A DNA stretch of 64,000 nt, taken from NCBI GenBank assembly GCA_012934845.2, contig WNNJ02001723.1, positions 62,001 to 126,000 of the forward strand. Reading direction: 5' to 3'. Shown here piece after piece: positions 11,367 through 21,811 of this stretch. This DNA comes from Pomphorhynchus laevis (taxonomy: Eukaryota > Acanthocephala > Palaeacanthocephala > Echinorhynchida > Pomphorhynchidae). Below the pieces are notes generated by a model. It was not told the DNA's origin and searched no databases. It worked only from the letters and a program-made list of their open reading frames with translations. Positions within the stretch are counted from its first letter, which is position 1. Each line of letters begins with the position of its first letter. The translations under genes and the position numbers were made by a program.

Positions 11367-11951
11367 TATATCCGCCCCCTTATCGACTTACGTTCCTGTA
11401 TGTCTATTCTTTAATCGCTTCTTTTCCCTGAAATTGATTGCTGCCTTAGCCTTTTCGCCGATTCTTTAAAATCCATAATCCTACCCTTACAACGAATAAT
11501 CAACATCGCCATTGGAGTGCTCTTTCGTCTCCGTCGCTTCGACCACACATCCACATATTTTGCCCAACTCTCCTGGTCCACCATCCACATCCGCATCAAA
11601 CTCCGCCTTCTTCTCGTTACTTTTCGTCTCATCGCTGTCGACTCCCCATCGTTCATCAACCTTCCTTTCTTAGACGACACTCGCCTCACCTCGCTATAGC
11701 TGCGTTCCCGTCATACTCTCTTACTCCACGTTCCTAATTTCTCCAACAACTATGGTCTCCGATCCTTCCTCGTCGCCGCCTCACTCGCCTGGAATCAACT
11801 CCCTCTCGACGTCCGCCGCGCCCCCTCCTTTATCACATTCAAACACCTCCCTTCACACCTTCTCGACACCTGATTCACGGTATTGTTTTGTTGTAGTCAT
11901 GTAAGCGTGCGCTGGCACGCATTTGCTACGTTAAAATAAATCTTTTTTTTG
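11367..11951 (+). mobile_element. LINE A 3' fragment
   Basis: 5'-truncated copy covering the end of the RT and the C-terminal thumb-like region (FDHTSTYFAQLSW). It lacks the extra T that marks the defective subfamily. It ends with the stop, the GCGTGC/GCACGC hairpin, AATAAA and eight Ts. Confidence 0.85.
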
Positions 11952-12031
11952 GTAACGCATCTGCGATCGGTGATACAATCTTATCAATGACTGAGTAAAT
12001 ATGTCTAAAAAGGTTTTTTTATTGATAAATA
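11952..12031. repeat. 80-bp sequence shared with 59471-59549
   Basis: Immediately downstream of a LINE A tail here and at 59471-59549. The two are almost identical, with one substitution and one indel noticed by eye. It is followed here by a second LINE A tail. It could be a 3' transduction or a repeated target. Confidence 0.7.
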
Positions 12032-12088
12032 CTAAGTCATGTAAGCGTGCGCTGGCACGCATTTGCCACATTAAAATAAATTTTTTTA
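12032..12088 (+). mobile_element. solo LINE A tail (57 bp)
   Basis: Only the hairpin, AATAAA and T run of LINE A are present, directly after the shared 80-bp sequence. Confidence 0.75.
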
Positions 12089-12191
12089 GAAGAATATATC
12101 GCGTCTCCTGACGGACTATAACATCTGTATCTCCTCCAGATAGAAGCCTAAGGGCGAAAGCACCTTCCGAATTCCACTGAAGAATATTCAA
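12089..12191 (-). mobile_element. start of a LINE endonuclease domain
   Basis: On the minus strand the frame reads MNILQWNSEGAF and, 15 residues on, TDVIVRQETRY. That is the opening strand and catalytic Glu region of AP-type LINE endonucleases. Truncated by the LINE A tail; family unknown. Confidence 0.55.
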
Positions 12192-12343
12192 ATAATTATT
12201 GGAGCTGGATCAAAAAAGAAGAAATTATTTTTTGATATTTCGCTAACTACTGTTAGCATCAACAGAAGATGCTAATAGTAGTTAGTGAAATACCAAAAAT
12301 AATTTCTTCTTGCCTTTGATCCAGCCCCAATAATTATTTATAA
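12189..12343. mobile_element. foldback MITE, copy 1
   Basis: About 155 bp consisting almost wholly of two inverted arms of ~72 bp. The arms begin TATTGGAGCTGGATCAAA and end in its complement. A second copy lies at 31745-31964. It has no coding capacity. The termini are embedded in AATAATTATT, which obscures the target duplication. Confidence 0.8.
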
Positions 12344-12735
12344 ATAATGAATCAGTATTAATTATATAAAATTAGTGAAAAAGAATCTTGAGTACTTCCC
12401 ATTGCGTTAGTGTAACCGGAGTGTGACCTTTTCCGCCTAGTCGGAACCAGAGACGAAAATGTCGCCCTTTCGATATCCTGTTCCAACAGGTGAAGACATT
12501 TGCCCACGATCATTATCATCATTTTCCTGTGTTGCGACTGCTTACAAAGATTTTGTGCATAACACTTTCTTAGGTGCTATATACTGTGCTGAACCATTTC
12601 TCTTATTCAACTTAGCTATATTTCTTTTGTTAGTAGCCTTCCTTACTGGGGAGCCCGGATGGAATTACCCAGTTAACTAACTAAAGATTTGAATAGCTTC
12701 TCTATGCGAACCATACTCGCAAATAAAATATTGGC
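12344..12735. other. unassigned sequence with a 73-codon ORF
   Basis: The stretch is less AT-rich than its flanks. The only open frame (12459-12680, +) has a hydrophobic C-terminal half but no family resemblance that I recognise and no coding context, so I do not call it a gene. Confidence 0.3.
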
Positions 12736-12737
12736 GA

Positions 12738-13112
12738 TTACACAAACTCATTGCCAATAAAATATTCTTGACTCACATTGCTATGACCTAATCTCATATG
12801 TGCACACTTTTTAATATTCAATGAAATTCCAGTGTTTAAAGACCATCGATAAACAATGTTTAGGATATTTTGAAAGTCATTTCGATCCATGTTGGTTTTA
12901 ATCAATTTCCATACCTTCACATCATCGGCAAAAGTTAAAACACTACAATCATCAATTAAATCTAGTAGCTGATTTATAAATATGTTAAACAACAAGGGAC
13001 CTTAGACTGATCCCTGTGGTACTCCTGAGGTGATAGGACGATAAGACGATAGACATTGACCTACACGAACAGCAAAGGATCTATCTTTAAGAAAATCTTG
13101 AATCCAGCTTAA
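12738..13112 (-). mobile_element. LINE RT fragment (motifs B and C)
   Basis: Minus-strand translation gives SWIQDFLKDRSFAV, GVPQGSV, a stop, then GPLLFNIFINQLLDLI and LTFADDVKVW, that is RT motifs B and C. The sequence differs from LINE A. It may be the RT of LINE B or C, whose RT is otherwise absent from the window. Confidence 0.7.
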
Positions 13113-13177
13113 AAACAGTTTGAGATAAAATAACATACATAAATACAATTAATATACACAATTCTTTTCGTACTGTT

Positions 13178-14323
13178 ATGAAGAACAAGAAGGTTAAATC
13201 TACAAGTTATCAAGTACAGTGTGACTCTGATAAGTGTCGACGCTGGTCGACGATTACAATCGCTACTGATTCAAATGATAATTATAGTGGGTCATTTATG
13301 TGTGGATTTTGCGCTTCCCTGCGCATTCAATCACTAGAAGAGAAAATAAGTGTTTTAAGAAAAGCAATTCAAAATATATATCATTGCCAGTGCAACATGA
13401 ATTCCAAAGATACATTAACAAATACATTCAATAACATCCCTCCTGTTTTATCAAATTCAACTGTGCATTCTAGTGGGTCAATTGTAAATGTTTACAACAA
13501 GAGACTCGAAGTAAGCGATTGCATAATGGATCAGCGTACAACAGGGAATGTGATATTGCAAAATTCCACTAGCAATCATCATATCAATCCAATATCCAAT
13601 ATTACCCCACAAACTCACTCTACACGGGTATGGAAGAATATTAAAGGACGTCATTTTCGAAGTTCATCCAGTATTGGTCAACAAAATTTGCAACTTGATT
13701 CCAAACTTGGTGGATCCAACTGTAAAGATCATTCCAGGGATATTAATTCAATGTCTAAATCGTCAGTGATGGTTGCAAATGTCGGAGAATTTTCCGTATA
13801 TAAAACAGGAAACGGCCAGAATAAAGAACCATTAGCACAACCGCTAGATATTAATGCGCGAATGCGTGGCGAAAACCGAGATCGGTGCGTAATCTTTGCT
13901 AATATACCGGAATCTAACTCTTTGGAGCCGCAGCTACATATTGATCATGACGTGAGTAGAGTTCGGGAAGTATTATCAAAAATATTTACTTCAGGTGAGG
14001 AATCTATAGCCTCATCTCTTCTAGTGAACTCATTGTTCAGGTTAGGTAAGAAAAATGAAGAACGTCCACGCTTATTGAAAGTGGTATGTAAATCGTCCGA
14101 CAATGTTAACGAGATCTTACACAGAGGGTATAAATTAAAAGGTCAAACTACTAAAATCTTTAAGGATCTCAGCATTCAGGATCGTAAGATGCGACATCAA
14201 GCTTGGGAAGAGCTAAAGACCAGGAATGCTTCTGGTGAAAAGGACTTGACAATAAGAAATTTTTATGTGGTTCGAAGAAAGCCATTTGTACGTTGGAATC
14301 CAATCGGTCCGTTAATTGCTTAG
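13178..14323 (+). CDS. LINE B ORF1 protein (intact, 381 aa)
   Basis: Intact ORF1 of a CR1-like LINE. The N-terminus carries a half zinc finger (CDSDKC at residues ~15-20, then CGFC at ~46-49), matching the layout in LINE A ORF1 and reminiscent of the PHD-like fingers of CR1 ORF1 proteins. A heptad-like segment follows (~53-70), then a polar Ser/Asn-rich linker. The C-terminal ~130 residues (from RCVIFANIPES) are the RNA-binding-like block with KIFKDLS and VVRRKPFVRW, conserved in the second LINE B copy. Its likely role is nucleic-acid binding in the retrotransposition particle, known for the family and inferred here. ORF2 starts 31 nt before this stop. Confidence 0.8.
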   Translation: MKNKKVKSTSYQVQCDSDKCRRWSTITIATDSNDNYSGSFMCGFCASLRIQSLEEKISVLRKAIQNIYHCQCNMNSKDTLTNTFNNIPPVLSNSTVHSSGSIVNVYNKRLEVSDCIMDQRTTGNVILQNSTSNHHINPISNITPQTHSTRVWKNIKGRHFRSSSSIGQQNLQLDSKLGGSNCKDHSRDINSMSKSSVMVANVGEFSVYKTGNGQNKEPLAQPLDINARMRGENRDRCVIFANIPESNSLEPQLHIDHDVSRVREVLSKIFTSGEESIASSLLVNSLFRLGKKNEERPRLLKVVCKSSDNVNEILHRGYKLKGQTTKIFKDLSIQDRKMRHQAWEELKTRNASGEKDLTIRNFYVVRRKPFVRWNPIGPLIA

Positions 14324-15045
14324 GTATTGATACATCCTCGTTAGATATATTTCCTACTGGACTATCTATAAACGCAGGAACCAGTAAATGTTCAACTCCA
14401 ATTATTAACGTCGCTTACACAAATATTCGTAGTATAGTATCGAAGATTGACGAATTTCGGAACAGATTCTTTACATATAAACCTCAAATAATCGCAGTTA
14501 CCGAAACTTGGCTAAATCATGATATTGCTGATAGTATGGTAGCTGTGGATGGGTATTCGATCATCAGGGTTGATCGTAGAGTAAGACGAGGAGGCGGTGT
14601 TGCACTTTATGTCGATCAATGTATAGGTGTTGACGATTTTGAATGTTATACTGACACATATGGTACTTGTGAACTGATGGTGGCGAGTCTATCCCATGTA
14701 AGAAATAAAGTTACTATTGCACTATGTTATAGATCTCCATGTAGCTTCGTTCTCACTAAGGAATTCTCAGATATTTTGACAAAGGCAGCAATGGGTGACC
14801 GGTTCCTCTGTTTAGGAGACTTCAATATTTCCAGCATCAATATGGATGATCCTCATTCAGGAATAACATCTTCTAGTAAACTAGATCATGACTTGTGGAA
14901 TTTTCTGTTAGATAGCCTACTTCTTGTTCAGCATGTATTAGCACCAACTAGGATTATGAATGATCAAAGTTCTTTGTTGGATTTAATTTTATTTAAATCA
15001 TTAACAGATGTGCGTGACATTATGCATGAAGCACCCATAGGAGTT
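14293..15045 (+). CDS. LINE B ORF2, AP-endonuclease domain (interrupted)
   Basis: The endonuclease that nicks the target for target-primed reverse transcription. Motifs in order are AYTNIRSI, VTETWL (catalytic Glu), RGGGVALYV, CYRSP, LGDFN, SLLDLIL and, across the insertion, GVSDHC with the catalytic His. The frame is open from a Met overlapping ORF1 by 31 nt, suggesting termination-reinitiation or an upstream frame change. It is cut at 15045 by a minus-strand LINE A. The same frame resumes at 16347 and continues to a stop at 16651. Confidence 0.8.
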
Positions 15046-16346
15046 AAAAAAAGGATTTATTTTAACGTGGCAAATGCGTGCCAGCGCACGCTTACATGAC
15101 TACAACAAAACAAAACTGTGAATCAGGTGTCGAGAAGGTGTGAAAGGAGGAGGTGTTTGAATGTGATAAAGGAGGGAGCGCGGCGGACGTCGAGAGGGAG
15201 TTGATTCCAGGCGAGTGAGGCGGCGACGAGGAAGGATCGGAGACCGTAGTTGTTGGAGTAATTAGGAACGTGGAGTAAGAGGGTACGACAGGAACGAAGC
15301 GATAGCGAGGTGGGGCGAGTATCGTCTAAGAAAGGAAGGTTGATGAACGATAGGGAGCTGACAGCGATGAGACGAAAAGTAATGAGAATAAGGCGGAGTT
15401 TGATGCGGATGTGGATGGTGGGCCAGGAGAGTTGGGCAAAATATGTGGATGTGTGGTCAAAGCGACGGAGACGAAAGAGCACTCGAACGGCGGTGTTGAT
15501 TATTCGTTGTAGGGGTAGGATGATGGATTTTGGAGAATTGGCGAAAAGGCTAAGGCAGTAATCGATTTTAGGGAAAAGAAGCGATGAAAGAAGATACATA
15601 CAAGAACGGAAGTCGATAAGGGGGCGGATACGGCGGATGTCACGAAGAATTAAGTTAGACGAGCGGACCTTGTCACGGACGAAGGGTTTAAGGGAAAGGT
15701 GATCATCGAAATGGAAGCCTAAGAAAGTGAGATTGTGGACTGTAGGGATGATCGATGAGGCAAAAGATACAATGGAGGAGATATGCTTGGTTTACGGGGA
15801 AGGATCCACATTATTTCGGACTTTTCGGCGTTTATAACGAGATGGAGATTGGAGAGACGTTTGTAGATAGAAGAAAGACAGTTGGAGGCAGAAATGCCGA
15901 TATCGTGTATGCGATGTGCGGGTGCATGAGCATAGATTAGAATGTCATCGGCGTATTGCATGACCTTAAAGGAGTACGGTTTGATAAATGGAGAGAGATC
16001 GCCAAGCAAAAGCGAGAAAAGCAGGGGATGTAGGACTGAACCCTGTGGAACCCCGCAAAAAATAGGGATGGGAGGGGAGGATGATGAATTAGAACAGACG
16101 CGAAAGGATCGGTTGGATAGATATGAGGCGAACCAAGCTACGGAGGAGGAAGAAAAGCCGTAATCATAACGAAGGCGAGAAAGGAGGACGGAGTGGTCGA
16201 CAATGTCGAATGCGGAGGAGAGGTCGATGGAGATGAGAACACTATATAGAGCCTTGTCTCGATAAATGAGTAAGTCGTTGTACACTTTTATGCATGCGAT
16301 TTCTGTCGAGTGATTAGAGCGGAAAGCGGATTGGAAAGTAGGAGTT
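15038..16346 (-). mobile_element. LINE A inserted in LINE B, with 8-bp target duplication
   Basis: Minus-strand, 5'-truncated LINE A from the finger region of the RT to the T-run tail (element 15046-16338). TAGGAGTT is duplicated at 15038-15045 and 16339-16346, and removing one copy restores the LINE B frame PIG-VSDHCV. The RT motifs SAFD, GVPQGSV and QYADDILIYA are present. One missing C near 15775 shifts the frame between the open parts 15719-16285 and 15123-15599. It lacks the extra T of the defective subfamily. Confidence 0.95.
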
Positions 16347-16715
16347 AGTGATCATTGTGTATTGCTTTTTCACTTCTCAGGGATTTCAAATAATATTATC
16401 GACGAAGTCGAAACTAAAATCTTTAAGCATTGTTGGTATCGTGCGGATCAGTGTAAAATTCTTCAAGCAGCATCGACTATGAACTTTGTAGGCGCTAGCG
16501 ACGATGTTGAAGATTGTTGGAAAGTTTTCCGTTCAGCAATGTGCAAAATAATAGAAAAATACGTTCCTACCAAGATCGTGCATAAAAATAAAAAAGTGAA
16601 TCCTCCGTGGTTTAATAGAGAACTTAAATCAGAACTAAGACGAAGAAACTGACTGTTTAAATTAAGCTGCAAGGACAATACTTATCGACAGGAATACGGA
16701 AAGATTGAAGTTTGA
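16347..16715 (+). mobile_element. LINE B ORF2, continuation after the LINE A insertion
   Basis: Picks up the endonuclease at SDHCVLLFHF and runs into the pre-RT linker (NPPWFNRELKSELRRR). A TGA at 16651-16653 is followed by about 20 more recognisable codons, then sequence homology ends near 16715. The RT domain is absent. Confidence 0.75.
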
Positions 16716-16764
16716 TTGTTTTACAATCTTGGCGGACAAGATTTTCCGCGAGCGAAGCGAGCGA

Positions 16765-17046
16765 AACTGAAATCTGGAACTGAAATCTGGAACTGAAATC
16801 TGGAAATGAAATCTGGAACTGAAATCTGGAACTGAAATCTGGAACTGAAATCTGGAACTGAAATCTGGAACTGAAATCTGGAACTGAAATCTGGAACTGA
16901 AATCTGGAACTGAAATCTGGAACTGAAATCTGGAACTGAAATCTGGAACTGAAATCTGGAACTGAAATCTGGAACTGAAATCTGGAACTGAAATCTGGAA
17001 CTGAAATCTGGAACTGAAATCTGGAACTGAAATCTGGAACTGAAAT
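16765..17046. repeat. 13-bp minisatellite, about 21.7 copies
   Basis: Tandem array of AACTGAAATCTGG. Nearly all copies are identical; one has an A in place of C near 16806. It separates two LINE B fragments of opposite orientation. Because 39 bp is a multiple of three, the minus strand is accidentally open through the array. Confidence 0.98.
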
Positions 17047-17069
17047 TGTAAGAACTTTAATAACCAATA

Positions 17070-18220
17070 CTTTTTCTCAATGGATCAAATAACCAATACT
17101 TTTTCTCTGTATGATCTCTGGGATCATACACCTAGAAAAATACTTGAATAAGATCATGCAATGATCGCTCAATCCAATAGGACTCTGATAGCTCATATTA
17201 CCCACACTTGTAATTAATTTGGAAAATACCAAATCTAGACAAGATTCCTGGTTTTGCGCGAATCTGTGGGGCGACTGCACATGTTGCTTTAACATGAGAT
17301 CATTTGTAAGAAAATTCCACAAATCCACATCTGACTTGAAAGAACTACTATCCAAAACATAATTCCCGATGTGACCAGCTGATGGTATATTAAAATCGCC
17401 AACTAGTAGATATTCTTCAAGCTCAGAACAGTGACCAATTAGTGTAGATAATTCATGATTCAATACGGATGATTGCAGCGACCTGTAGCACACGGCAATA
17501 CCTAAGGGACTTCCGAAGTGTGAAACAATGACTGAGAGAAACTCACACGTGCCCAGTTCATTTTTAAAATTACGAGTGGAAGTAATATTTAAGGATGTCG
17601 TAATATATAGCGCAACACCTCCACCCTTCCGAGACTCTATCAGCTCTCACCAAATTATATCCCATAATAGCAATTAAACCATCGGGGATATCACGATGCA
17701 GCCATGTTTCAGTTAGAGCCAGGATCGCTGGTTTATTTAAGATGACCCATGCCTTAAGTTCATCAAATTTTAGTAAAATACTTTTTAAATTAGTATAGGC
17801 GACACTAATACCAGAAGCAGAGGGTAATTGAGTAGTTATGTTGAATGTGATATCAATGCGCGCTAGATTTCCTAATTGTAAAAAGGAATCCCTCAAAGAA
17901 CTCTCCAAACTAACCAACGCACGAATGGTCGCCGACGAACTACTCGAAAATTTCTTATCATTAGATCAGTCTCTCCATTCGATTTTCTAAATGCTAGATT
18001 AGCACGAGCATTATTAAGCAACAATCTTTCCTTAACCGAGAGATCTTTAAAATTATTTGTCGTCTTACCTTTCAAGCGATAACCTCTAGGTAAAACTGCT
18101 CTTGTATTATCTGCAGAATCAAATAGTACTTGAAGGAATCGTGGTTTATGTTGTCTTGATAAAAGAATCGGCTTTCAACTGATAAAAGAATCGGCTTTGG
18201 CGAGATGGTGCCAAAAATTT
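17070..18220 (-). mobile_element. second LINE B copy: ORF1 end and endonuclease
   Basis: The minus strand carries, in order, the ORF1 C-terminus (FKDLSVKERL, VVRRRPFVRW), then the ORF2 endonuclease: VAYTNLKSIL, LTETWLHRDI, CYRSL, VGDFNIPSAG, SCLDLVF and IGLSDHC. Stops and shifts separate the pieces. The upstream part of ORF1 contains a 163-bp tandem duplication, and the RT is missing. Confidence 0.85.
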
Positions 18221-18378
18221 TGTCGTCTTACCTTTCAAGCGATAACCTCTAGGTAAAACTGCTCTTGTATTATCTGCAGAATCAAATACTACTTGAAGGA
18301 ATCGTTGTTTATGTTGTCTTGATAAAATAATCGGCTTTTAACTGATAAAAGAATCGGCTTTGGCGAGATGGCGGCCAA
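18058..18378. repeat. 163-bp tandem duplication
   Basis: The segment starting TGTCGTCTTACC at 18058 recurs at 18221 and stays nearly identical until about 18378. It duplicates part of LINE B ORF1 plus upstream sequence. Confidence 0.9.
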
Positions 18379-18379
18379 A

Positions 18380-18660
18380 TCTGCCATTGAAAAATATCTG
18401 CCATTGAAAAATTCAGTATAGAATTTTGCTAAGTCGGGCGAAGCGAAGGAAATTCTAATTTTCCCTTCCTAATACTTAATTGTATTAAATAGAATTCGTT
18501 TTTTATACTGGTTAGCGAATTTCTCTTAAAAAGATGTTGAAGAGTTTTTGCCTTTATTGAGACAGTAAAAGATTAATATTTATTAAGTTGACCAATTTTA
18601 GTACTGGAGAAAGTTCCCTCTCCAGAGTAGTACCAGGAACAGATAAATCTGTTAATAATA
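18380..18660. other. AT-rich spacer
   Basis: No ORF, RNA gene or repeat recognised apart from a short TCTGCCATTGAAAAAT doublet near 18390-18420. Confidence 0.4.
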
Positions 18661-19918
18661 TAAATTTATTTAACGTGGCAAATGCGTGCCAGCTGCACGC
18701 CTACAAGTCTACAAACAAAAAATGAAAAAATCAAGCAGATAAATTGTTTAAATGGGATCGGATTTGTCGTTTGAAGCACGGCAGGGCAAGGAACAGCAAA
18801 CAGGACGAGAATTATCAAGAAAAGGAAGGTTGAGAAATGAAGGTGTATGAAAAGTTACAAGGCGGAAAGCAACGAGAAGAAGACGAATTTGAACAAGACA
18901 ATAAATTGTAGGCAAATCGAGAGAAGCAATATGGTAGGATGTATGATCAAAACGACGAAGACGGAGGAGAATTCGGACAGCTGCGTTGACGATGCGTTGT
19001 AGGGGAAGAAGAGTGGATTTAGGTGAGTTGGAAAAAAGACTAAGACAATAATCGAGTCTAGAAAAAAAGGAGAGAAGATATGCGAGTCATACAAGAAGGG
19101 AGATCGATCAATCTACGAACTTGACGGAGGTTGCGGAGTATCAAGGTAGATGAGCGTACTTTATCTCTACCGAAAGGTTATAGTGAAAGTCGGTTGTCGA
19201 AATGGAAGCCTAGGAAAACCAGATTATCAACGATTGGAAGAATTGTGGAATTTAATGATACGGATGGAGGTTCTAAGCTGAGGCGTCGATGTAGGATCCA
19301 CATAATTTTGGATTTATCAGGATTCAGAGAAAGGCAAAAGGAAGAAAGATGATTGGAAATTGAGACAAGACAGTCGGGATCAGAAACATAAAGATCGTAA
19401 ATACGATAAACAGGTGCATGAGCATAGATGAGAATATCATCTGCATATTGCTGATTATACACACGAAACGAGTAATGGAATGGTCGCTTAGAAAGACTAC
19501 AGTCAGAATCGAACCATGGAGCATGGCGCAAGCGCTGAGAACGTCGGAGTCGACTAGTCAGAAGGTTATTGAGGATCGACGTAAGTTCAGAATCGAACAG
19601 AATGCAGAGACCATCGGGATAGATGATTAAGAGTAAGTGAAAATAGTGAAGAATTGAGTAAGGCAGTGCGGAGAATAGGAATATCTATCGAGAAGATTCC
19701 AGGGTCGAATTGGTGTGGATAATGGTAGAGGCGGAGAAGGAGAATGGAGACGAGTTAGACTAAGAGTGACAAGGAAATGATCGGACAAACCAGGATCAGT
19801 AATTGACAAGGCTGTATAGTCATTGAAGCAGTTAGAAATAGCAATGATGTCGAGAGAACCGCCGAGAATATGAGTTGGGCTTGTTGAAAGTAATTTATAG
19901 TTAAAATCAGAAAAAAAG
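18661..19918 (-). mobile_element. LINE A-prime copy, 3' half, with RT core deleted
   Basis: The minus strand reads, in order, the end of the endonuclease (THILGGSLDIIAIS, ITDPGLSDHF), the linker and APWFDSDCSLSKR, then jumps directly to QYADDILIYAH. RT motifs A and B are therefore deleted near 19455. The rest of the RT and a tail with GTGGCAAATGCGTGCC follow. Its 5' half lies at 23876-24527; the full-length LINE A is inserted between. Confidence 0.85.
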
Positions 19919-19939
19919 ATTAGTTAAGAAAAGAACTAA

Positions 19940-20872
19940 GACCGACACCAACTATGGACAACTGCAAGTACAGTGCTCGATACACGACTGCAGGGTCTGG
20001 ACAACAATCACCTGCGACAAGAATAAGGCTAAAGAAGACTTCGTATGTGGTTTTTGTGCCAACAAACTAATATGCAACCTTTCCAATAAGCACATATCAA
20101 CATCCAACACGTCAACTCAAACTACCCCCGTCGTTTCTAATGTCCTTTCTCCACCCACCGACCCTGCCACCATATACACTTCCCATTCCATGTCATCTTC
20201 ACTCCCCGACACCCCACGTCGCGTCCTTTCCGTCTCGTTTCTCAATAACTTACAGCCATCAATCAAAATCACCTCCACCAACCTCCACTATCCTTCCACT
20301 CATAACCTTTCCTCACATCGCTTGCCACCCTCTTTATTATCATTATCCTCTATGTCTCCCGTCGTCAAACCAAATCCATCCAAATCATCAACTGCCAGCT
20401 CTTCTATCGTGATCTCACCTACTCACGTCAGTCGTCCTCTTTTACGGAAGCGCTTTGCTTCTTGCGATCGTTGCGTCATTGTTACAAAATCACGCCTTCT
20501 AACTCTTTATCTCCACAAGCACGTCTGAACCACGATGTTTCCGCCTTCAGATCCATCCTCTCGTTTATTGTTCCTGCGGATAAACCATCCTTTTTCAAGG
20601 ACATTTCTCCTGTCGCATTCATCCGTCTAAACAAATCTTCTCAATCTAATCCTTCCCAGCCCCCTCTCCTAAAAATTGTTTTCAAGCATCGCTCTCACGC
20701 GTCTTCTGTCCTCTCTCAACGATTCAAACTCATGCCATCTTCAACCACTCGAATTTTCCCCGATCGCGCCCCTTCTGAAATCGCTCAAATCTCTTCAGCG
20801 CGCATTGATAAACGCCGTCGCGAGGAAACGGCGAAACATCACTCGCCATCCAAACATAGACGGAAATTTTAA
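19940..20872 (+). pseudogene. LINE A ORF1 (two frameshifts)
   Basis: The N-terminus encodes a half zinc finger, CSIHDC then CGFC about 24 residues on, like that of LINE B. A Ser/Thr/Pro-rich middle follows and then a C-terminal block (LNHDVSAFRSIL, LLKIVFKH, FKLMPSSTTRIF). The reading frame changes near 20485, just after RCVIVTKSR, and again near 20840 before NIDGNFKVVHTRPKIRW. The protein would act as the nucleic-acid-binding partner of ORF2, as known for the family. I could not fix the true start codon; the upstream frame is open from about 19940. Confidence 0.75.
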
Positions 20873-20899
20873 AGTTGTCCACACCCGTCCAAAAATTCG

Positions 20900-21676
20900 A
20901 TGGCGCTCCATCTCTCCTATGTGTCTTCTCCACTAGACTCTTTCGCCACAGCACACGGTTTCCGCCTCGGTCTCCTCAACACTAGATCTATTCTCAATAA
21001 ATCCGATCTTATCCTCAACCTATTCACCAAGCAATCCATCGATCTCTTCTGCCTCACCGAATCCTGGCACTCAGATTCCGACGACCTTTCCATTCGCCGT
21101 CTGCTCTCTGCCGGTTGCTCCCTAGTCGAATCCGCCCGCCCCCTCAGCTCATGCCCTTCTAAATCCTCTAATCATGGCGGCATCGTCGCATTCGCGCGTC
21201 ACCCAGCGTCTCTTCGCAAAATCAATCCCCCTTTCAGTCCTTGCTCTTTTGAATTGCTCACTTGTCGTTATTCTAACCCGATCACTCTAGATCTCGCCAT
21301 TGTATACCGTCCTGGTTCATCAGCTCCCACAGCCTTATTTTTTACCGAACTCGCTGACCTCCTTTCTCATTGTTCTTTGTCCTCAATCCCTTCACTCGTT
21401 CTAGGCGACTTCAATATCCGCCTAGACTGCCCCTCTTCCATAGATTCCATCCGCTTCATCAACATTCTATCCAACTACAATTACAAACTAATCTCCACTG
21501 CCCCCACACATATACTTGGTGGGGCACTTGACATCATCGCTGTCCCCGATCATTTTGCTGCCTACACATCACTGTCCATCTCTGATCCTGGTCTATCCGA
21601 TCACTTTCTTATCACCCTTGATCTCGCTCGCAACCACACCCCTCCTCACACACCTACAATCCTACGTCGCCCTTAG
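20900..21676 (+). CDS. LINE A ORF2, AP-endonuclease part
   Basis: 258 codons with the endonuclease motifs in order: LGLLNTRSI, LTESWHSD (catalytic Glu), NHGGIVAFAR, IVYRPGS, VLGDFNIRLD (catalytic Asp/Asn), GGALDIIAV and DPGLSDHFLITL (catalytic His). The frame ends at TAG 21674-21676. The same frame continues through two more stops (TAA near 21729 and 21785) into the RT part, so these are nonsense changes rather than a gene boundary. Comparison with A-prime suggests the first stop replaced a Trp codon. Confidence 0.8.
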   Translation: MALHLSYVSSPLDSFATAHGFRLGLLNTRSILNKSDLILNLFTKQSIDLFCLTESWHSDSDDLSIRRLLSAGCSLVESARPLSSCPSKSSNHGGIVAFARHPASLRKINPPFSPCSFELLTCRYSNPITLDLAIVYRPGSSAPTALFFTELADLLSHCSLSSIPSLVLGDFNIRLDCPSSIDSIRFINILSNYNYKLISTAPTHILGGALDIIAVPDHFAAYTSLSISDPGLSDHFLITLDLARNHTPPHTPTILRRP

Positions 21677-21811
21677 AGAAATCTTGATCTCTCCCTTCTC
21701 AGCTCTGCCTTACTCAAATCGTCTCTATAATTACCCACAATAACATATTCATCTCCTCACGATCTCGCCTTTCTTTTCGACCCTTAACTCACATGCACTC
21801 TCGATATTCTC

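Noticed and set aside
12459-12680. 73-codon ORF with a hydrophobic segment
   Set aside because: No family resemblance, no splice or promoter context, and it lies in a repeat-rich stretch.
16657-17067. 136-codon minus-strand ORF with a 13-residue repeat
   Set aside because: It is the antisense reading of the 13-bp minisatellite, open only because 39 bp is a multiple of three.
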